Source: Eublepharis macularius
Taxonomy: Eukaryota; Chordata; Lepidosauria; Squamata; Eublepharidae
Length of the DNA stretch: 64,000 nucleotides
NCBI RefSeq assembly: GCF_028583425.1
Contig: NC_072793.1
Coordinates: forward strand, 66,903,028-66,967,027
Direction of reading: 5' to 3'
Part shown: one piece after another, positions 31,556-43,623 of the stretch
Position numbering within the stretch: position 1 is the stretch's first letter
How the letters are laid out: every line of letters begins with the position of its first letter
Notes under the pieces: model-generated
What the model was told of the DNA's origin: nothing
Database searches by the model: none
Seen by the model: the letters and a program-made list of their open reading frames with translations, nothing else
Translations under genes and position numbers: made by a program

Positions 31556-31829
31556 TGTCAAGGGAGGTTTAGGATAGGGGATGGTATGAAAGTTGGTTAC
31601 CATACCATGGATTTTAGCACTACCTGGAAAATCATTAAGAGTCCAGTAGCACCTTTAAGACTAACCAATTTTATTGTAGCATAAGCTTTCGAGAATCAAG
31701 TTCTCTTCGTCAGATGCATGATACAGAGACTGGTCGAATATAGAAGAGGAGGGAGGAGAAGGGGAGGAGAGAGAAGAGGCAATTAGGGGGGGAAAGGGGA
31801 GGGTGCAATCAAAACATTCCTTTGCTAGT

Positions 31830-33158
31830 GGACTTCCGGTGATGTTTCTGTTACAGACAATACCAATTATCCGAGATTCTAAGCAGTTTGAAAAATGGCA
31901 GAGGAAAATATCAGACTTTGTTTGGGCAGGCAAAAAGTCTCGAGTGAAAATGAAAGTGTTACAAGATGCAAAAGAAAGAGGCAGAATGCAACTGCCCAAC
32001 TTAAGACTTTATTATGATGCAATTTGTTTAGTGTGGTTGAAAGATTGGATGACGTTGAAAAACCGGACATTACTGGCCTTAGAAGGATATAAAAAAATAT
32101 TCGGATGGCATGCATACTTATGGTATGATAAAGTAAAAGTGGACTTTATGTTCTTACATCATTATATTCGCAGAAGCCTATTCACAATTTGGAAGAAGTA
32201 CAGAAATTACCTACAAGATGGAATCCCCTCATGGGTGGTTCCATATGAAGTAATAGATCCGAGAACTGTCGATAATGAACAACAGCGTTTAACATACAAG
32301 GAGATAACACGAATGGAACTTTCTAAACTCAAAATAAAGACACAAGATGAGTTGTCTCCAAGTTACGATTGGTTTCAGTACAGACAGATCAGAGATCTTT
32401 ATAATTCGGACTGTGTGAAGGGAGGGATAAGAATGGAGAATTTGGAATTAGAACAGGCACTTTTACAAGAGGACAAAAAGGAAATCTCTAAGGTATATAA
32501 AGTGCTGCTGAAATGGTATACTGAAGATGAGACAGTTAAAGTGCAAATGGTGAAGTGGGCTATTAATTTTAATAAAGAAATAACAATGGAGGCGTGGGAA
32601 TACTTGTGGAAAAATACGTTGAAGATTACGACATGTACCAATATTAAAGAGAATGTCCATAAAATGATTTATCGTTGGTACTTGACACCAAAGAAAATTG
32701 CGCTAGGGAACTTGAATATGTCTAATAAATGCTGGAAATGCAAGAAACATGAAGGATCTTTGTATCCCATGTGGTGGACTTGTGAGGTAGCTAGGAAGTA
32801 CTGGGGGGAAATAATAAAAGAGATAAGTGAGATTTTACAATTTCAAATAAATAAGAACCCAGAACTCCTGCTGCTGAACTTGGGAATGGAGAGCATTCCA
32901 GCACAATATAGGACATTGTTATTTTATATGACAGCAGCGGCTAGACTTTTGTATGCGCAAAAATGGAAAGTGCAAGAAATGCCAACTATCGAGGACTGGA
33001 TTTACAAATTGCTGTACATGGCGGAAATGGACAAAATGACAAGAAAATTGAGAGACCTTGATCCAGGACAGTTTAACATGGACTGGGAGAAGCTGAAACA
33101 ATATTTGGTGAAAAAATGGGAGGTGGGAGGAGAACTGTGGCAGTTTGAAAACTATTGA
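31830..33158 (+). pseudogene. L1 ORF2p C-terminal fragment, uninterrupted frame
   Basis: ORF2p provides endonuclease and reverse transcriptase; only the region after the RT fingers/palm survives here. It reads LPVMFLLQTIPI at the start, then ISDFVWAGKKSRVKMKVLQ and MQLPNLRLYYDAICLVWLKD, all typical L1 post-RT blocks. The terminal Cys-rich motif is near 32733-32790 (CWKC..TC); the position normally held by His is Tyr in LYPMWWTC. The last residues, MAEMDKMTRKLRD..LWQFENY, parallel those of the L1 at 17952. There are no stops over about 440 codons. Lacking EN and RT, it is a fragment that cannot move. Confidence 0.93.
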
Positions 33159-33740
33159 AATGTAATAAAACAAGAGGGGGGTGACTTTACCGGGGATTGG
33201 GGAGTTAAATGAGAATTTCTAGGCAATTATTTTAGTGGATTATTATATTAAGTAGTAATTTCATTTTTGATAGACAATTGTATAATGGAGAAAATATACA
33301 GTCAAAATAGAACGAATATAAGTATATAGAAGTTAAGTTAAATTGATTAACTTAAGCTGAAGGTATATGGTGTTTATAGTCATATTAAGAAATTTGGGTT
33401 AAACTGATCAATTATTATTGATAGATAGCTATATAATGGAGAAATTACATAAGCAATATAGAGTATAAGTTAAATGGACACCAGTAAAGATGATATGCCA
33501 GAAATGTAATACTTAGTTGATATAGTGAAGCCTAGAAGAGAGTGAAAGTATATATACAAGGGACAAAATAAGTTTGATATGAGTAGGGGGAAAATGGACA
33601 AGGGGTTGGAAAACTGTTGGAAGTCAACAAAAGGGGGGGGAAGGGAGGGGTTAGAATAAAGATAGGTAAAGGAAATTGATTGTATGAAGTATGAAATATA
33701 ATGATGTCTAATCCAATAAAATTTTTTTCAAAACAACAAC
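31830..33740 (+). mobile_element. L1 LINE, 5'-truncated, with perfect 17-bp TSD
   Basis: The TSD AACATTCCTTTGCTAGT is exact at 31813-31829 and 33741-33757. The insert holds the ORF2 C-terminal third, a 580-bp 3' UTR with a G-rich run (near 33640) and the end CCAATAAAATTTTTTTC(AAC)n. The open frame and the exact TSD suggest a young insertion, and therefore an L1 group that was recently active in this lineage. Confidence 0.95.
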
Positions 33741-33995
33741 AACATTCCTTTGCTAGTATATGTAAACATCTCCTTTTAGTGTGTGGATCAGTTGGCTTCA
33801 AAGGAGTTTGCCCTGTTAGTTTGTAGCAGCCAAACAGCTAGATCATCCAATTCCAATGCAGTATGAGCCTTCGATAACCACAGCTCTCCCTGTCTGCCAG
33901 ATGCATCTGACAAAAAGATCTGTGGTCCCCGAAAGCCCACACCAGGTGCCACTGAGCTCCCCCAGACCCCGCCTCTGTAAAGGAAATCTGTTACC

Positions 33996-36126
33996 TGTGA
34001 TAATGTGATAACCATTCATAGTCCCTATTCAGTCCCAGCTTGACATGCAAATATTCATTTGCATATGAATTCCAGTTCAGCAGCCTCCCGTTGGATTTTG
34101 TTTTTGAAAGGTTTCTGTTGAACTACAGCGACCTTTAAGTCTTTGATGGAATGTCCTGGTAGACATTCCATCGCAAACTCTCCCTTCCCTCACGGAGAGG
34201 GAAGTATTGAAATGGAACAAAACACCTGGCATAATTACTGTGCCGTCCAAGGTGTCATTAGAACTATTCAACCTCATTGCTCTGCAATTGTGCAGTTTTA
34301 CACCGCTGATGATCTAATCTTTTTTCTGTGCCCAGTTTGTAAAAAGAGCATGCATTATTGGTTGGTTTTATTATTTTTTGGTTTACTTCCTTCTCTCTGG
34401 GTATGATAGGTTTTGCTTTGTTTTACTGCATTCAATGGTTTTCTTGCTCCTTTTTGGTTTATCAACCTTTTTTACAGGTATAGGCTACAAACATGTTTTA
34501 ATCGGTGGGTATTCTTTAGGATAAATGTGTTTGTTTAAAGTTTAATTAATGGTATTTTTAAAAATGGAAAGCACCATGAAATATTCACAGATGAGGCAGG
34601 ATATCAGTTTTAGAGAGGGAGAGGAAGAATGATTTCTGGAATAGTAACATGGACTGATCTTCTCTATCATTTTTGTTTTAAACAATCACTAATCCTGATA
34701 GGTTTAGAGGACATCCTTTGTTTATTTTGTTTGGTTTTAATTGTGCATAAGAAGCAACAGCTTCAGGACCCCAAGTCTGCAGTCATTTTCAGTTTGGAGC
34801 CTTTAGTCCTTGTATTCATTTATTGCAGCTTTATCAAGCCTTTAGACAGCTCTAAGCGTTGACTTATATCCTTCTCCTGCCTGCATGCCATGGCCTGTGT
34901 CACTTCCTAATAATAGGGAGTGCAGAAAGCAACAGAAGTATTAACCTTCTTCCAGTCAGAGGCCTCAATCTCCATATAATAGATGTTCTGACAGCTTTTC
35001 ATTGTCAAGGTCAGGGATGTGCAACATCTCAAGAGGGGTCTCTAATCCTGTGACAAAGATTGGAACAAGTGGCTGGAGGTTACTATTCTAGTCTCACAGC
35101 TCCAATTACCAGCATAGCCTTTAACGATCTATTTCACAGATTTATGCCTGTATTAAACAATATTTTTTAAAAAAAAAATCTTTGGCCTCACATTATCAAA
35201 CACTTTTACATTTAGCTATCTAGAAAAATTTGAGTGAATGAAAAGACATTTCAAGTGCAGTGAACTGAACAAAGACCATATGGAGTTTCTAGTTATCTAT
35301 GAACTTTATGATCATGTGGATCCATAGTTGTGGTGATTTTGGAGTCAAACAGTCTCTCTAATATGCTCTGATTCATCACCAGCTTGTCATTTCTACAGAA
35401 AGGACTGACAGCAAATGACGTGGCTGCTAAAACAACAATACATAGCAGCTGTAAAAACTGAAAAAACTTAGGGCATTTGGTTAAAGCTACAGGTGCTCCT
35501 TTTATCTTGCTTTAAACCACTCCCCCCATGGGTTTTTTTTTAGATTTTTTCTGCAAAAAAATCTAAAATCTACAGACTCTGGATTTAAGTATCCAAAGAT
35601 CAGGGCCCCTTGGCTATTAGTGTATAAGATATTTGTTCCTTTGCTCTTTTTTCAGTCACATTTGTGAGCTGTGACATAGGATATTCTTGGGCCAAGAAAT
35701 AACAGTTAAACTTGTATAACCAAGAGGAATCAGACTACCACAGAAACACTTACAAGAAGCAGTCTTACCATTGATCCATCAAGTTAGTGTTGTCTACTCT
35801 GATTTGCTGTGGCTTTCTAGTGTCTCAGGCAGAAAGGGAGTATTTCCCCATGATTTGCTACCTGCTGTCCTTTATCTAGAGATAGCAGGAATTGAAATGG
35901 GACCTCTGCATACAATGTGTCTGTTCGACCAATGAACTGCAGTTTCTCCTAGAACATCCACTTAACTGTTTATGTTGAGTTTTTCTTTCAACTCCCACAA
36001 TCTCATGTGACTTTAGGGCGGATTTACGAATAGCTATTAAATAGTGCCTGGAAATAGAAATGTCTCTCAACTAGGAATTGTACCAGTATTGCTATCTTGG
36101 GGAAGTATTAAAGCTCAATTAAGTTG
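33996..36126. other. single-copy-looking sequence
   Basis: Two small perfect hairpins: GATGGAATGTC/GACATTCCATC at 34146-34173 and TTAGATTTTTT/AAAAAATCTAA near 35540-35566. No element or exon recognised. Confidence 0.5.
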
Positions 36127-36342
36127 GCTGGTTGCCAGACTCCAGGTGGGCCTGGAAATCTCCTGGAATTACAACTAATCTCCAATCTACAAAGATCAGT
36201 TTCCCAGGAGAAAATAGTACCTTTGGAGTGTGGACTCTATGGCATTATACCTTACTTAGCTTCCTCCCTCCTCAAACCCCACCCTTCTCAAGCTCCACCC
36301 CCAAATCTCCAAGAATTTCCTCACCCAGAGCTGGCAACTGGG
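36127..36342 (-). mobile_element. AGGGTTGCCAACTC MITE, minus-strand copy
   Basis: Read on the minus strand it begins GTTGCCAGCTCTGGG and contains CTTGGAGATTTGGGGGTGG, TATAATGCCATAGAGTCC and GGAGATTTCCAGG, ending CTGGAGTCTGGCAACC. It is the same family as 25029, retaining the central segment that copy has lost. Confidence 0.75.
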
Positions 36343-39300
36343 GTGTGCAAAATGAGACTCCTGAGCCAAAGATATACACAGAAATCACTGTTTCAAATCA
36401 TTGATTCGCCAGAACAGTGACACAAATTCAAGATGCTTGGGAATAATGCTGAAATAAAAAAAAAAATCTGTTGTTTTTTTCAAGTTCCAATGCTTATCAG
36501 ACCATGCAGCATGAGCACATGTTTTTCTTTGACTGTATTGATATCCTGGAAATGGCATCTCTTTCTTACAATCAGACCCTTGCAAGGGGGGAAGCACTGA
36601 GCACTCCCAGCCAACCCCAAAATGTTGCAATCCCAAGAGAGTTGTAATTCTCCTTCCCCCCTACTTTGTAGATTGGAGAGAGAGTTTTCTTTCTTTTTGA
36701 AACTGAAAGCCTGGGTTTGTTGAGGAGTCTTTAGAATTTAACTCCTTTGTTCAATTTGCTTGAAACTTGAGAGTTATGAAAGACAGGCAGAAGATGCTCT
36801 GTTGCAGTTTTGGTGATATTTGTTTGAAAAACAGTGACTCCAACCTTTCTTGAAAAAAATCACTATAAGGAATAATGGGAAAACTGCCAATCTCATACCA
36901 TACTTTGTTAAACAAACTCCACAAAGGAAGGATGGCAAATGGATAGTTTTCAGCAGAGAGGTAAAAGTTGTTTATTGTCAGTCAGTCATTGTAAGAGTAG
37001 GAAAATGAAATGAAAGGATATTCAAGAGATGAAGCCAATGCCCTGCCTGGAGCTATTCTGCTAGGCTGCCACCATTTTAGAAATCAATAGATGTAAGTGT
37101 GGCTATGCAGAGAGGGACCTACTTTGGGAGTCTGTAAAATCAGCCACTTTTGTTCAGTTCATTAGATTAGAGGGAGGGCTGTGTTCTGGGCAAATCTGAT
37201 GCCATTATTTTTATAAACAGCTGCCCCAGACCACTGAATTGATTTCCCATTGAAAATAATGGTCCCAAATGGGGGAAAATCCCACAGATTGGACTCACAA
37301 ACTAGTAATAGCCTACCCAGAAATAAGCAAGCATGGTAAAAATCCCCCCACCAAAGTCTGAAGCAGAAACTATAATGAAAATTGTCTCATTGCCCACCCC
37401 TATTGGCAACCCTATTGGTTAGATATCACAACATCAGAAGTAGGTTCCTTTACCAGCCAATTGAATAGTTCAAGACTCCTACTATTACAGTAAAATCAAC
37501 GTAGTGATGTCATCCCTGCCATGAAGCATCCCATAGGTTAGATTGTCTTTCTACACACCTTTAAAGGTTTCAGGTAGATTGTCCTATGTAGAGGTATTTT
37601 TTCCCTTTAACATCCATGGTTTTGGTTTGGGGACGCAATTACTCGGATGGGCTAATATTTTGTATTCACTGCGAAAAGACACCTGTTTAATTCCTTTTAT
37701 TATAGAAAAACGTAAGAGTTCTTTTGCTTCCCAGATTTATTGTGGAGTTTTTTTGCAGAGCTAATGTTTCACTTTCCCATCACAAGCCCCTAATTTTGGC
37801 TTACATCTCATAATTAATTTTCTAGCTGGACTAATCTAGTGACAAATTACTGAAATCTGGTAATGCTTTTTGCAATATTCACTCAGTGTTTTATAAGAGT
37901 CGTAGTGTCTAAATTTCAGAAGCCAGGAACTTTCAGACTAGTTTAATGTATGTCTTGGTTTCAGAAGAACATGAGTAATACCCATGAAGGGATTTTTTAA
38001 ACCTTTATTTAAGGGGAAATACTGGGCATCAAAACAGCGATTTGAGTTTTAATATTAAACTTTCATTAAAACTGTTCATTTATTCATTTATATCTAAAGA
38101 TCTAGTGATACAATGTATAGACATTGTGTTAGTTTGTTATTAGAACATTAAATGGCTCTATAGACCTTTGGAAGCTGAAGGTAGATATTTTCCTCCAGTT
38201 TTAGCTTCCATTTCAGGAGAAATAGTTTTGTCAGGCTTCAAGCCACAAATTTTGTTTGTTGACTAAATTTGATTTCTTTGCTGTTCGTGTAGTGTGTGTG
38301 ATTGTCACAGGCCCCTACTGGATAAAATCCCTTGTGATAAATAGCTCTCCCCATACATCATGCATGTTCTGGCACTGTTCTGTCGAAGAAAGTAGATTGT
38401 TCGCTTAAACAATTTAACAGACAATTCTTAAAAAATTATACTTGGAAATAATTGGTCTACAAACTACCCAGACTGGTAAATTTCACATTGACTTGCATGG
38501 GAAGCCATTGCATTTTGGAATTAGGGCAACCGAGTAAAGTCTACATGCTTGCAATGAAAGGTCACTTCCTCATTTATTTTTATACAGTTTTCAAGAAATC
38601 AATGCTGGATCAGAGCTAATACGCTGATATTACAAATGGGGAAGTTGGTGCCAGCTTAACAGGAATGATCACCTTTATGCAACCTTAATGAGTCAGATGG
38701 TGACTACAGAGAATTTATCAAATTACAAATGGAATTGCTTCTGACAATTTTCTGACAATATAATATGCCATCGTGTTAACTGTCTCTTTTTTGCTTATGG
38801 TAGTGACTACATCATGTTAACTGCCTCTTTTTTTGCTTATGATAGTGACTACATCAAGAAACACACATGGCTTACAAATAATGCCCTTTATCCATGACCT
38901 ATTCATATGGAATTTATTGAAAAGCAGTTTAAATACATGACTATGCTAATGTGTGAAGTGGTCCGAATCTACCTTGTTTAGAGTGAGAAATCCATATTAG
39001 AAAGGAAATTCTGCATATAAACTCAAAAGTTGTGCCTGTACCTTGGAGCAGGGATGCCACAAACTTTGGGGCAAATGGGTTTCAGTTGGCAAGCATATCA
39101 TATTTGACAGCAGCAATCAGTCATGAGCCGCTCCTCAGATCTGTTCACCTATCCGCAATCTGCCTCAAACAGCTGACGGACAGCCTTTTTCATAATTATT
39201 TTTCTATTTATTTGTTTCTTACTTTCTTAAAATATTTATCTCATTTTTTCCCATGGCTGAAGATGGCTATGAAGTGGCTATAGTGGTATTTCCATTTCCT

Positions 39301-39418
39301 TCTTTCTTGCAAGCCACTCTTGCATCTGTGCAGTAGGTGAATTTGGTTCTCCCCCAGTCATAGATGCTCAAGTCAAGTAATTAATAATATTTGATTTATA
39401 TAATAACATTTGATTTTT
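36343..39418. other. AT-rich, largely single-copy sequence
   Basis: 36655-37400 has phrases such as TTCCCATTGAAAATAATGG that look repeat-derived, but I cannot define ends. No exon recognised. Confidence 0.4.
38773..38856 (+). repeat. tandem duplication, two 42-bp units
   Basis: Units at 38773-38813 and 38814-38856 share TGTTAACTG(T/C)CTCTTTTTT and GCTTATG(G/A)TAGTGACTACATC, differing at about four positions. Probably a replication-slippage duplication. Confidence 0.85.
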
Positions 39419-39648
39419 TTACTGCCCTTCAGGACAACTTAACATCCATTCAGAGCAGTTTACAAAATGTGTTATTATTATCCCCGCAAAAATTTCCCTG
39501 TGAGGTGGGTGGGACTGAGAGAGCTCTGGAAGATCTGTGACTGACCCAAGGTCACCCAGCTTGGCTTCAAGTGGAGGAGTGGGGAATCAAACCTGCTTCT
39601 CCAGATTAGAGTCCTGCCACTCTTAACCAATATATCAAACTGGCTCTG
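39419..39648 (-). mobile_element. tRNA-derived SINE, minus strand
   Basis: On the minus strand it starts GAGCCAGTTTGATATATTGG, followed by an A-box-like TTGGTTAAGAG and a B box GGTTTGATTCC (complement of 39583-39593). Next come GGGTGACCTTGGGTCAGTC and AGCTCT, and the 3' end GTCCTGAAGGGCAGTAAA. These are Pol III internal-promoter elements of a tRNA-related head. The second copy at 46771 is better preserved. Confidence 0.85.
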
Positions 39649-42600
39649 TGTGGGGGGGGGGGTAGGGGGGGGCTATGATTCTTAAAAGGCTGTGAAAGAA
39701 TGTGTGTGAAATAAGCTCAATAACAACATGGATTTACATGAACACTAAATGGTAAGATTTTTTTTTGAAAAAGTGTATAATCTCTGGATGACAAATGAAT
39801 TTGCTCACTGTTCGTTAATGTGATTGGCTACAATGTGGAAAGCAGCAGGGGCCAGGTCTGTGGGGAGCGGGATGCTGTGACAGGCTGTCTGCAAACGCAC
39901 ATGCAAAATGCTGCCAATGGCATTGCACTGTACTTTACTGTCTGAATAAAGAAAAGCATCCTGACAAACGAGCTTGAACTGCTCTTGAACAGCCAAACAG
40001 GGTGTCAGTGTCTGTTTTTGTCTGCAACCAGTGAGCAGAACATGATCCAAACTTGTGTTTGAGCATCCCTAGCTTGAAGCACCTTTCATCAATTTTAGTT
40101 CAGAGCACTAGCTGCAAAAGTTACCGGAAGCAGCGGTCATACCCACATTACTGGATGCCATTTTTTCAGTGCCATATTTCCTCTCTTTTTTTAATTAAAA
40201 ATTTCAGATTGAAAGCAGGAAGCATTGCTGTTACTCTCTTTTAATTCCAGATGCTTCAGGCTTCATCACATAACCAACTCTCATTGGTTTATGGCATTGT
40301 CATGTACTCATTCTGCTTTATCGTCATGGTCATGCCACTTAGCCAATAACATTTGGCTATAAACTGGCATTTGAAGTATCTGAAACAAAAAAAGGAAGAA
40401 AAAAGAAAAGGAAAAGAGTGAGGATAATGTTTCCTTCCCTGACTTGCAATGTTTGGTTAACAATAGAGCAACAATCTGGAATATGAGGACTGCTTTTGAA
40501 GGCATTCCAGGCAGGCAACTTCTCCTTTGTAAGGACAGATGGCAAGCCTTTCTCATGCCAACTGGCTAATGTTAAAATTGATACTTCTTTGCTTTTTAGG
40601 AACAGGGAAAGGATTCTTCCTCTCAGGAGCAGAATCACCTTTCCTCTTTTAGAAAGGTGGACTTCCACCACCACCCCAAACCTCAGTTTCCCCCTTGAGG
40701 GACCTGGCAATCCTGCCATAGGCAATAAATTAATAGAAGTTTTCAGTTCGGGTGATGCTTTTTTTCCCTATTTCAAGAGCATCTTGGAATGTTCAGCCAT
40801 CCTTGGGTTGGAATCAATAAAGAAATTCCTTACTCTCTTTTATGAACCCTTCTGATCAAGGGTTGAGATTAATTAGAACTTGGATTAGAGTCTTTTGCAT
40901 CGTGATTCTATAAAATCAGCTGTCTTCTTCAAGCTCTGGATAGACAATAAAACCACTTTTCTTAAACTGATTTTTAAATTGTAGCTGATAGGGGTCTTTC
41001 CAAACTGAATTGCAGATAGGAGAAATTTTTCCATGGAATCTATGCTGCTTGCACTTTGCAAAGGAGTTGTCTAATATGCGGTGTGTGCTGGCAAAGGAGG
41101 AGGGGAGGGCTTGGGGATCTGCAAAAAAGTGGGGGTCCTTGAATTGCTAAAGTCTGAGAACCATTGGAATACAAAAATGACACCTTGTTACTGTGCCAAA
41201 CCCAATTGTTGCTACTAGTGAAAACGAAGAAGATAAAGAAGGGAGCTCTGACTCTTGAATGCTCATACTCTGAAATTCTTGTTGGTCTCTAAGGTACCAC
41301 CGGACTCAAATTCTGAAGAAGATAAAGTAAATATAGGTGACTTTCATGAACTCTTCCCCCTAAAAAATCCCCATTTTGAGTAGATAAATTTAATTTCTGA
41401 ACTTTTGAATTAGTTCTCTCTGATTTTGCTTTTATTGATGCTATGACTTGGCTTGAATGTCAGACTACAAAATTTAAAAATAAATAAGTATAGTCAGAAA
41501 GACAGTAAACTTCAAAGATAGCATAGCAAACCATTTTTTTGTTCTGTTTACTACTACTCTGGATCTCTCAAATTCTGCTACTACTATCCTTGAATTGGTA
41601 GATTTTGCCCTGATTTTTCCTCATCAGTCATCCTAACTCTCCACCTTGCTATGCTCGGCGGATCAGAATTCTTGAGATCAGAAGTTGGTAATTAGTCCAG
41701 TGAAGTAACTTATGTTGGCTAGTACTTAGTAGAGTTAGTCCTAGTGGGATTGTGTTCAAATAAAAGTAGGAATGAACAGAGACCATTTCATTGAAACGAG
41801 ATCACATTAAGTTAATCGAGAGCCTAATAAACCTTGGAGCACCAACTGTGAGGTTCCAACATCTGGCAAAACACAGTACCTTGTTTTAAAAGGGGGCAAT
41901 GAGGTCTTGTGATCTTGCTCATTGATTCTGATAAAATGGTGGTACAGATTTTAAAAGCTTAAGAAAAATCAACTGTATAAATTACCAGCTACCTGATCTG
42001 GCATTAACAGTACTGGGGAAGAATTGCAATGCTTCAGACAATCTAAAAATCAGCAATATGAAGTTTTATCAAGAATGACAAATGCAATTTTGATTTCTAT
42101 CAGCAAAAGTATATGTTAGTCAGTCTGAGCACAGGTCAATCACCACTGCAAGGTTATGTTTGAATCAGCATGGCTCAAGAACAAGAGAATATTATGACTA
42201 AACTGCAGTAACACTGGGATTCCAATACTGAAGCGTCAGATGGGATATTTGGCCCTGAAAACAGCAGCAGAGAGAAATCTGTACTGAAGTCATAGTGCTG
42301 TGGAACAGGCAGAGGAGGGGAATTAACTCTTCTCCCTTGCACTGTTTAAACTACAGTAGGAATAATATTACCTGTTAGGAGTGTGCACTGATAAAATTTT
42401 TGTTTCAATTTCAAATATAGGGTTTCTAAATGAACCATTTACCATTATTGGTGTTTTCCAGGTGAGACGTTGCCAGTTTGGATTTTACCTGTTTGGTTTT
42501 TTCCATTATCATGAGCTTTGGCCCCATTCTTTGCAATGAGACCTTTGAGGCTTTTTATGGCAGCTGTTTTTGCAGTTAATGGCACCAAGATGCACATTCC

Positions 42601-43325
42601 CCCTAAAAAGGTCGTCTCAGAAGTAAGTCCCATGTTGTTATATTTTATTTCAATGAATCTCTTAGCTCTTCCTTCAGTATACTTAAACTAGAAATCTATA
42701 CTGAATTTTTGGTGATATGCACATTTAATTAAATGCTACTGATTAATTAATCAATTAAAAGCCAGGTGATTAATCTACAAAAAAATCTTTAATCACCTGA
42801 CATCCTGAGTGGAATACAACATATATTGATAGCAAGTAACAAACTCCATATTCTTTTTGTATTAGATTGTAATGTTATTTCTTGTCTGTTTATCCCTTCA
42901 TTTCCTGGATGTGTTCAGCACATTTCCCTGTTTGTAATTTGTTTGACATCTTAAACTTTGTGTTCATAAGAATCAAAAATCATGCTCCCACTCTTCAGAA
43001 GTGTTTTCTCTCCTTCATTTATGCACTTTCAGCAATAACATTCAATTCCCCCTTAGAAATCATATAGAGGGAGGTAGTCCATCTCTTGTAAACGATACTG
43101 ATATTTGCAATAACAGTGTTTGTGTAATAAATCACAGTGGTGGCATTCAAACTATATCCTAAGAAACATGGTTGGTCATTCTGCCTTACAGCTTTACTTA
43201 GCTACAGTTTTCAGCCCTTTACAATCACAATGAAAATACTGCCTCCTGAAGCACTGGATTCCAAGCTAGTTAAGAAATCCACAACTCAGAAAAGTAAAGT
43301 CCTTGGACTGAAGTCTACATGTTGA
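39649..43325. other. mostly single-copy sequence
   Basis: Holds a G-run (39651-39670), a short fragment of the CAGTAGCACCTT repeat family near 41275-41335 (GTTGGTCTCTAAGGTACCACC) and otherwise nothing recognised. No exon seen. Confidence 0.45.
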
Positions 43326-43394
43326 ATATAATAAAACCATGGTTGTTGTGGATTTTCTGGGCTGTATAGCCGTGGTCTTGGCATTGTAGTTCCT

Positions 43395-43429
43395 GACGTT
43401 TCGCCAGCAGCTGTGGCTGGCATCTTCAG
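43395..43429 (-). ncRNA. hammerhead ribozyme core, antisense half (PLE copy C)
   Basis: Minus strand: CTGAAGA, stem GCCAGC/GCTGGC, GAAA, CGTC. All core positions that I can check are canonical. Confidence 0.82.
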
Positions 43430-43487
43430 AGGTGTAGCAACCATCGACTGTGACACTGAGAGATCTCTGTCTTTTGGTGTTACACCT

Positions 43488-43522
43488 CTGAAGATGCCAG
43501 CCACAGCTGCTGGTGAAACGTC
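43488..43522 (+). ncRNA. hammerhead ribozyme core, sense half (PLE copy C)
   Basis: CTGAAGA at 43488-43494, stem II GCCAGC (43496-43501) with GCTGGT (43509-43514, closing G-U pair), GAAA at 43515-43518 and GTC at 43520-43522. CCT before the box can pair with AGG after GTC as the start of stem I. Confidence 0.85.
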
Positions 43523-43623
43523 AGGAACTACAATGCCAAGACCATGGCTATGCAGCCCGGAAAATCCACAACAACCATCGTTCTCCGGCCGTGAAAGCCT
43601 TCGACAATATATAATAAAACCAT

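Larger units (their letters stand above)
31639..33995. mobile_element. unnamed interspersed repeat (CAGTAGCACCTT family), interrupted by L1
   Basis: The left part (31639-31829) has CCAGTAGCACCTTTAAGAC, TTTTATTGTAGCATAAGC and CTTCGTCAGATGCATGA. The right part (33741-33995) carries related sequence in the other orientation: CAGATGCATCTGACAAAAAG, then CCCCGAAAGCCC and CAGGTGCCACTGAG. Without the L1 it is about 430 bp with inverted, homologous halves, as expected for a non-autonomous DNA element. Fragments occur at 14985 and 41275. The name is unknown to me. Confidence 0.65.
43341..43608. mobile_element. minimal palindromic Penelope-like element (PLE copy C)
   Basis: Only 268 bp, bounded by a perfect 15-bp TSD ATATAATAAAACCAT (43326-43340 and 43609-43623). 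The left half is antisense 3' UTR and the right half is the same sequence in sense orientation, joined near 43445. Each half contains a hammerhead core. The right end carries the 32-nt tail (43577-43608), which the left end lacks. No protein-coding part remains, so the element consists of two ribozymes, the termini and a tail. Confidence 0.93.
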
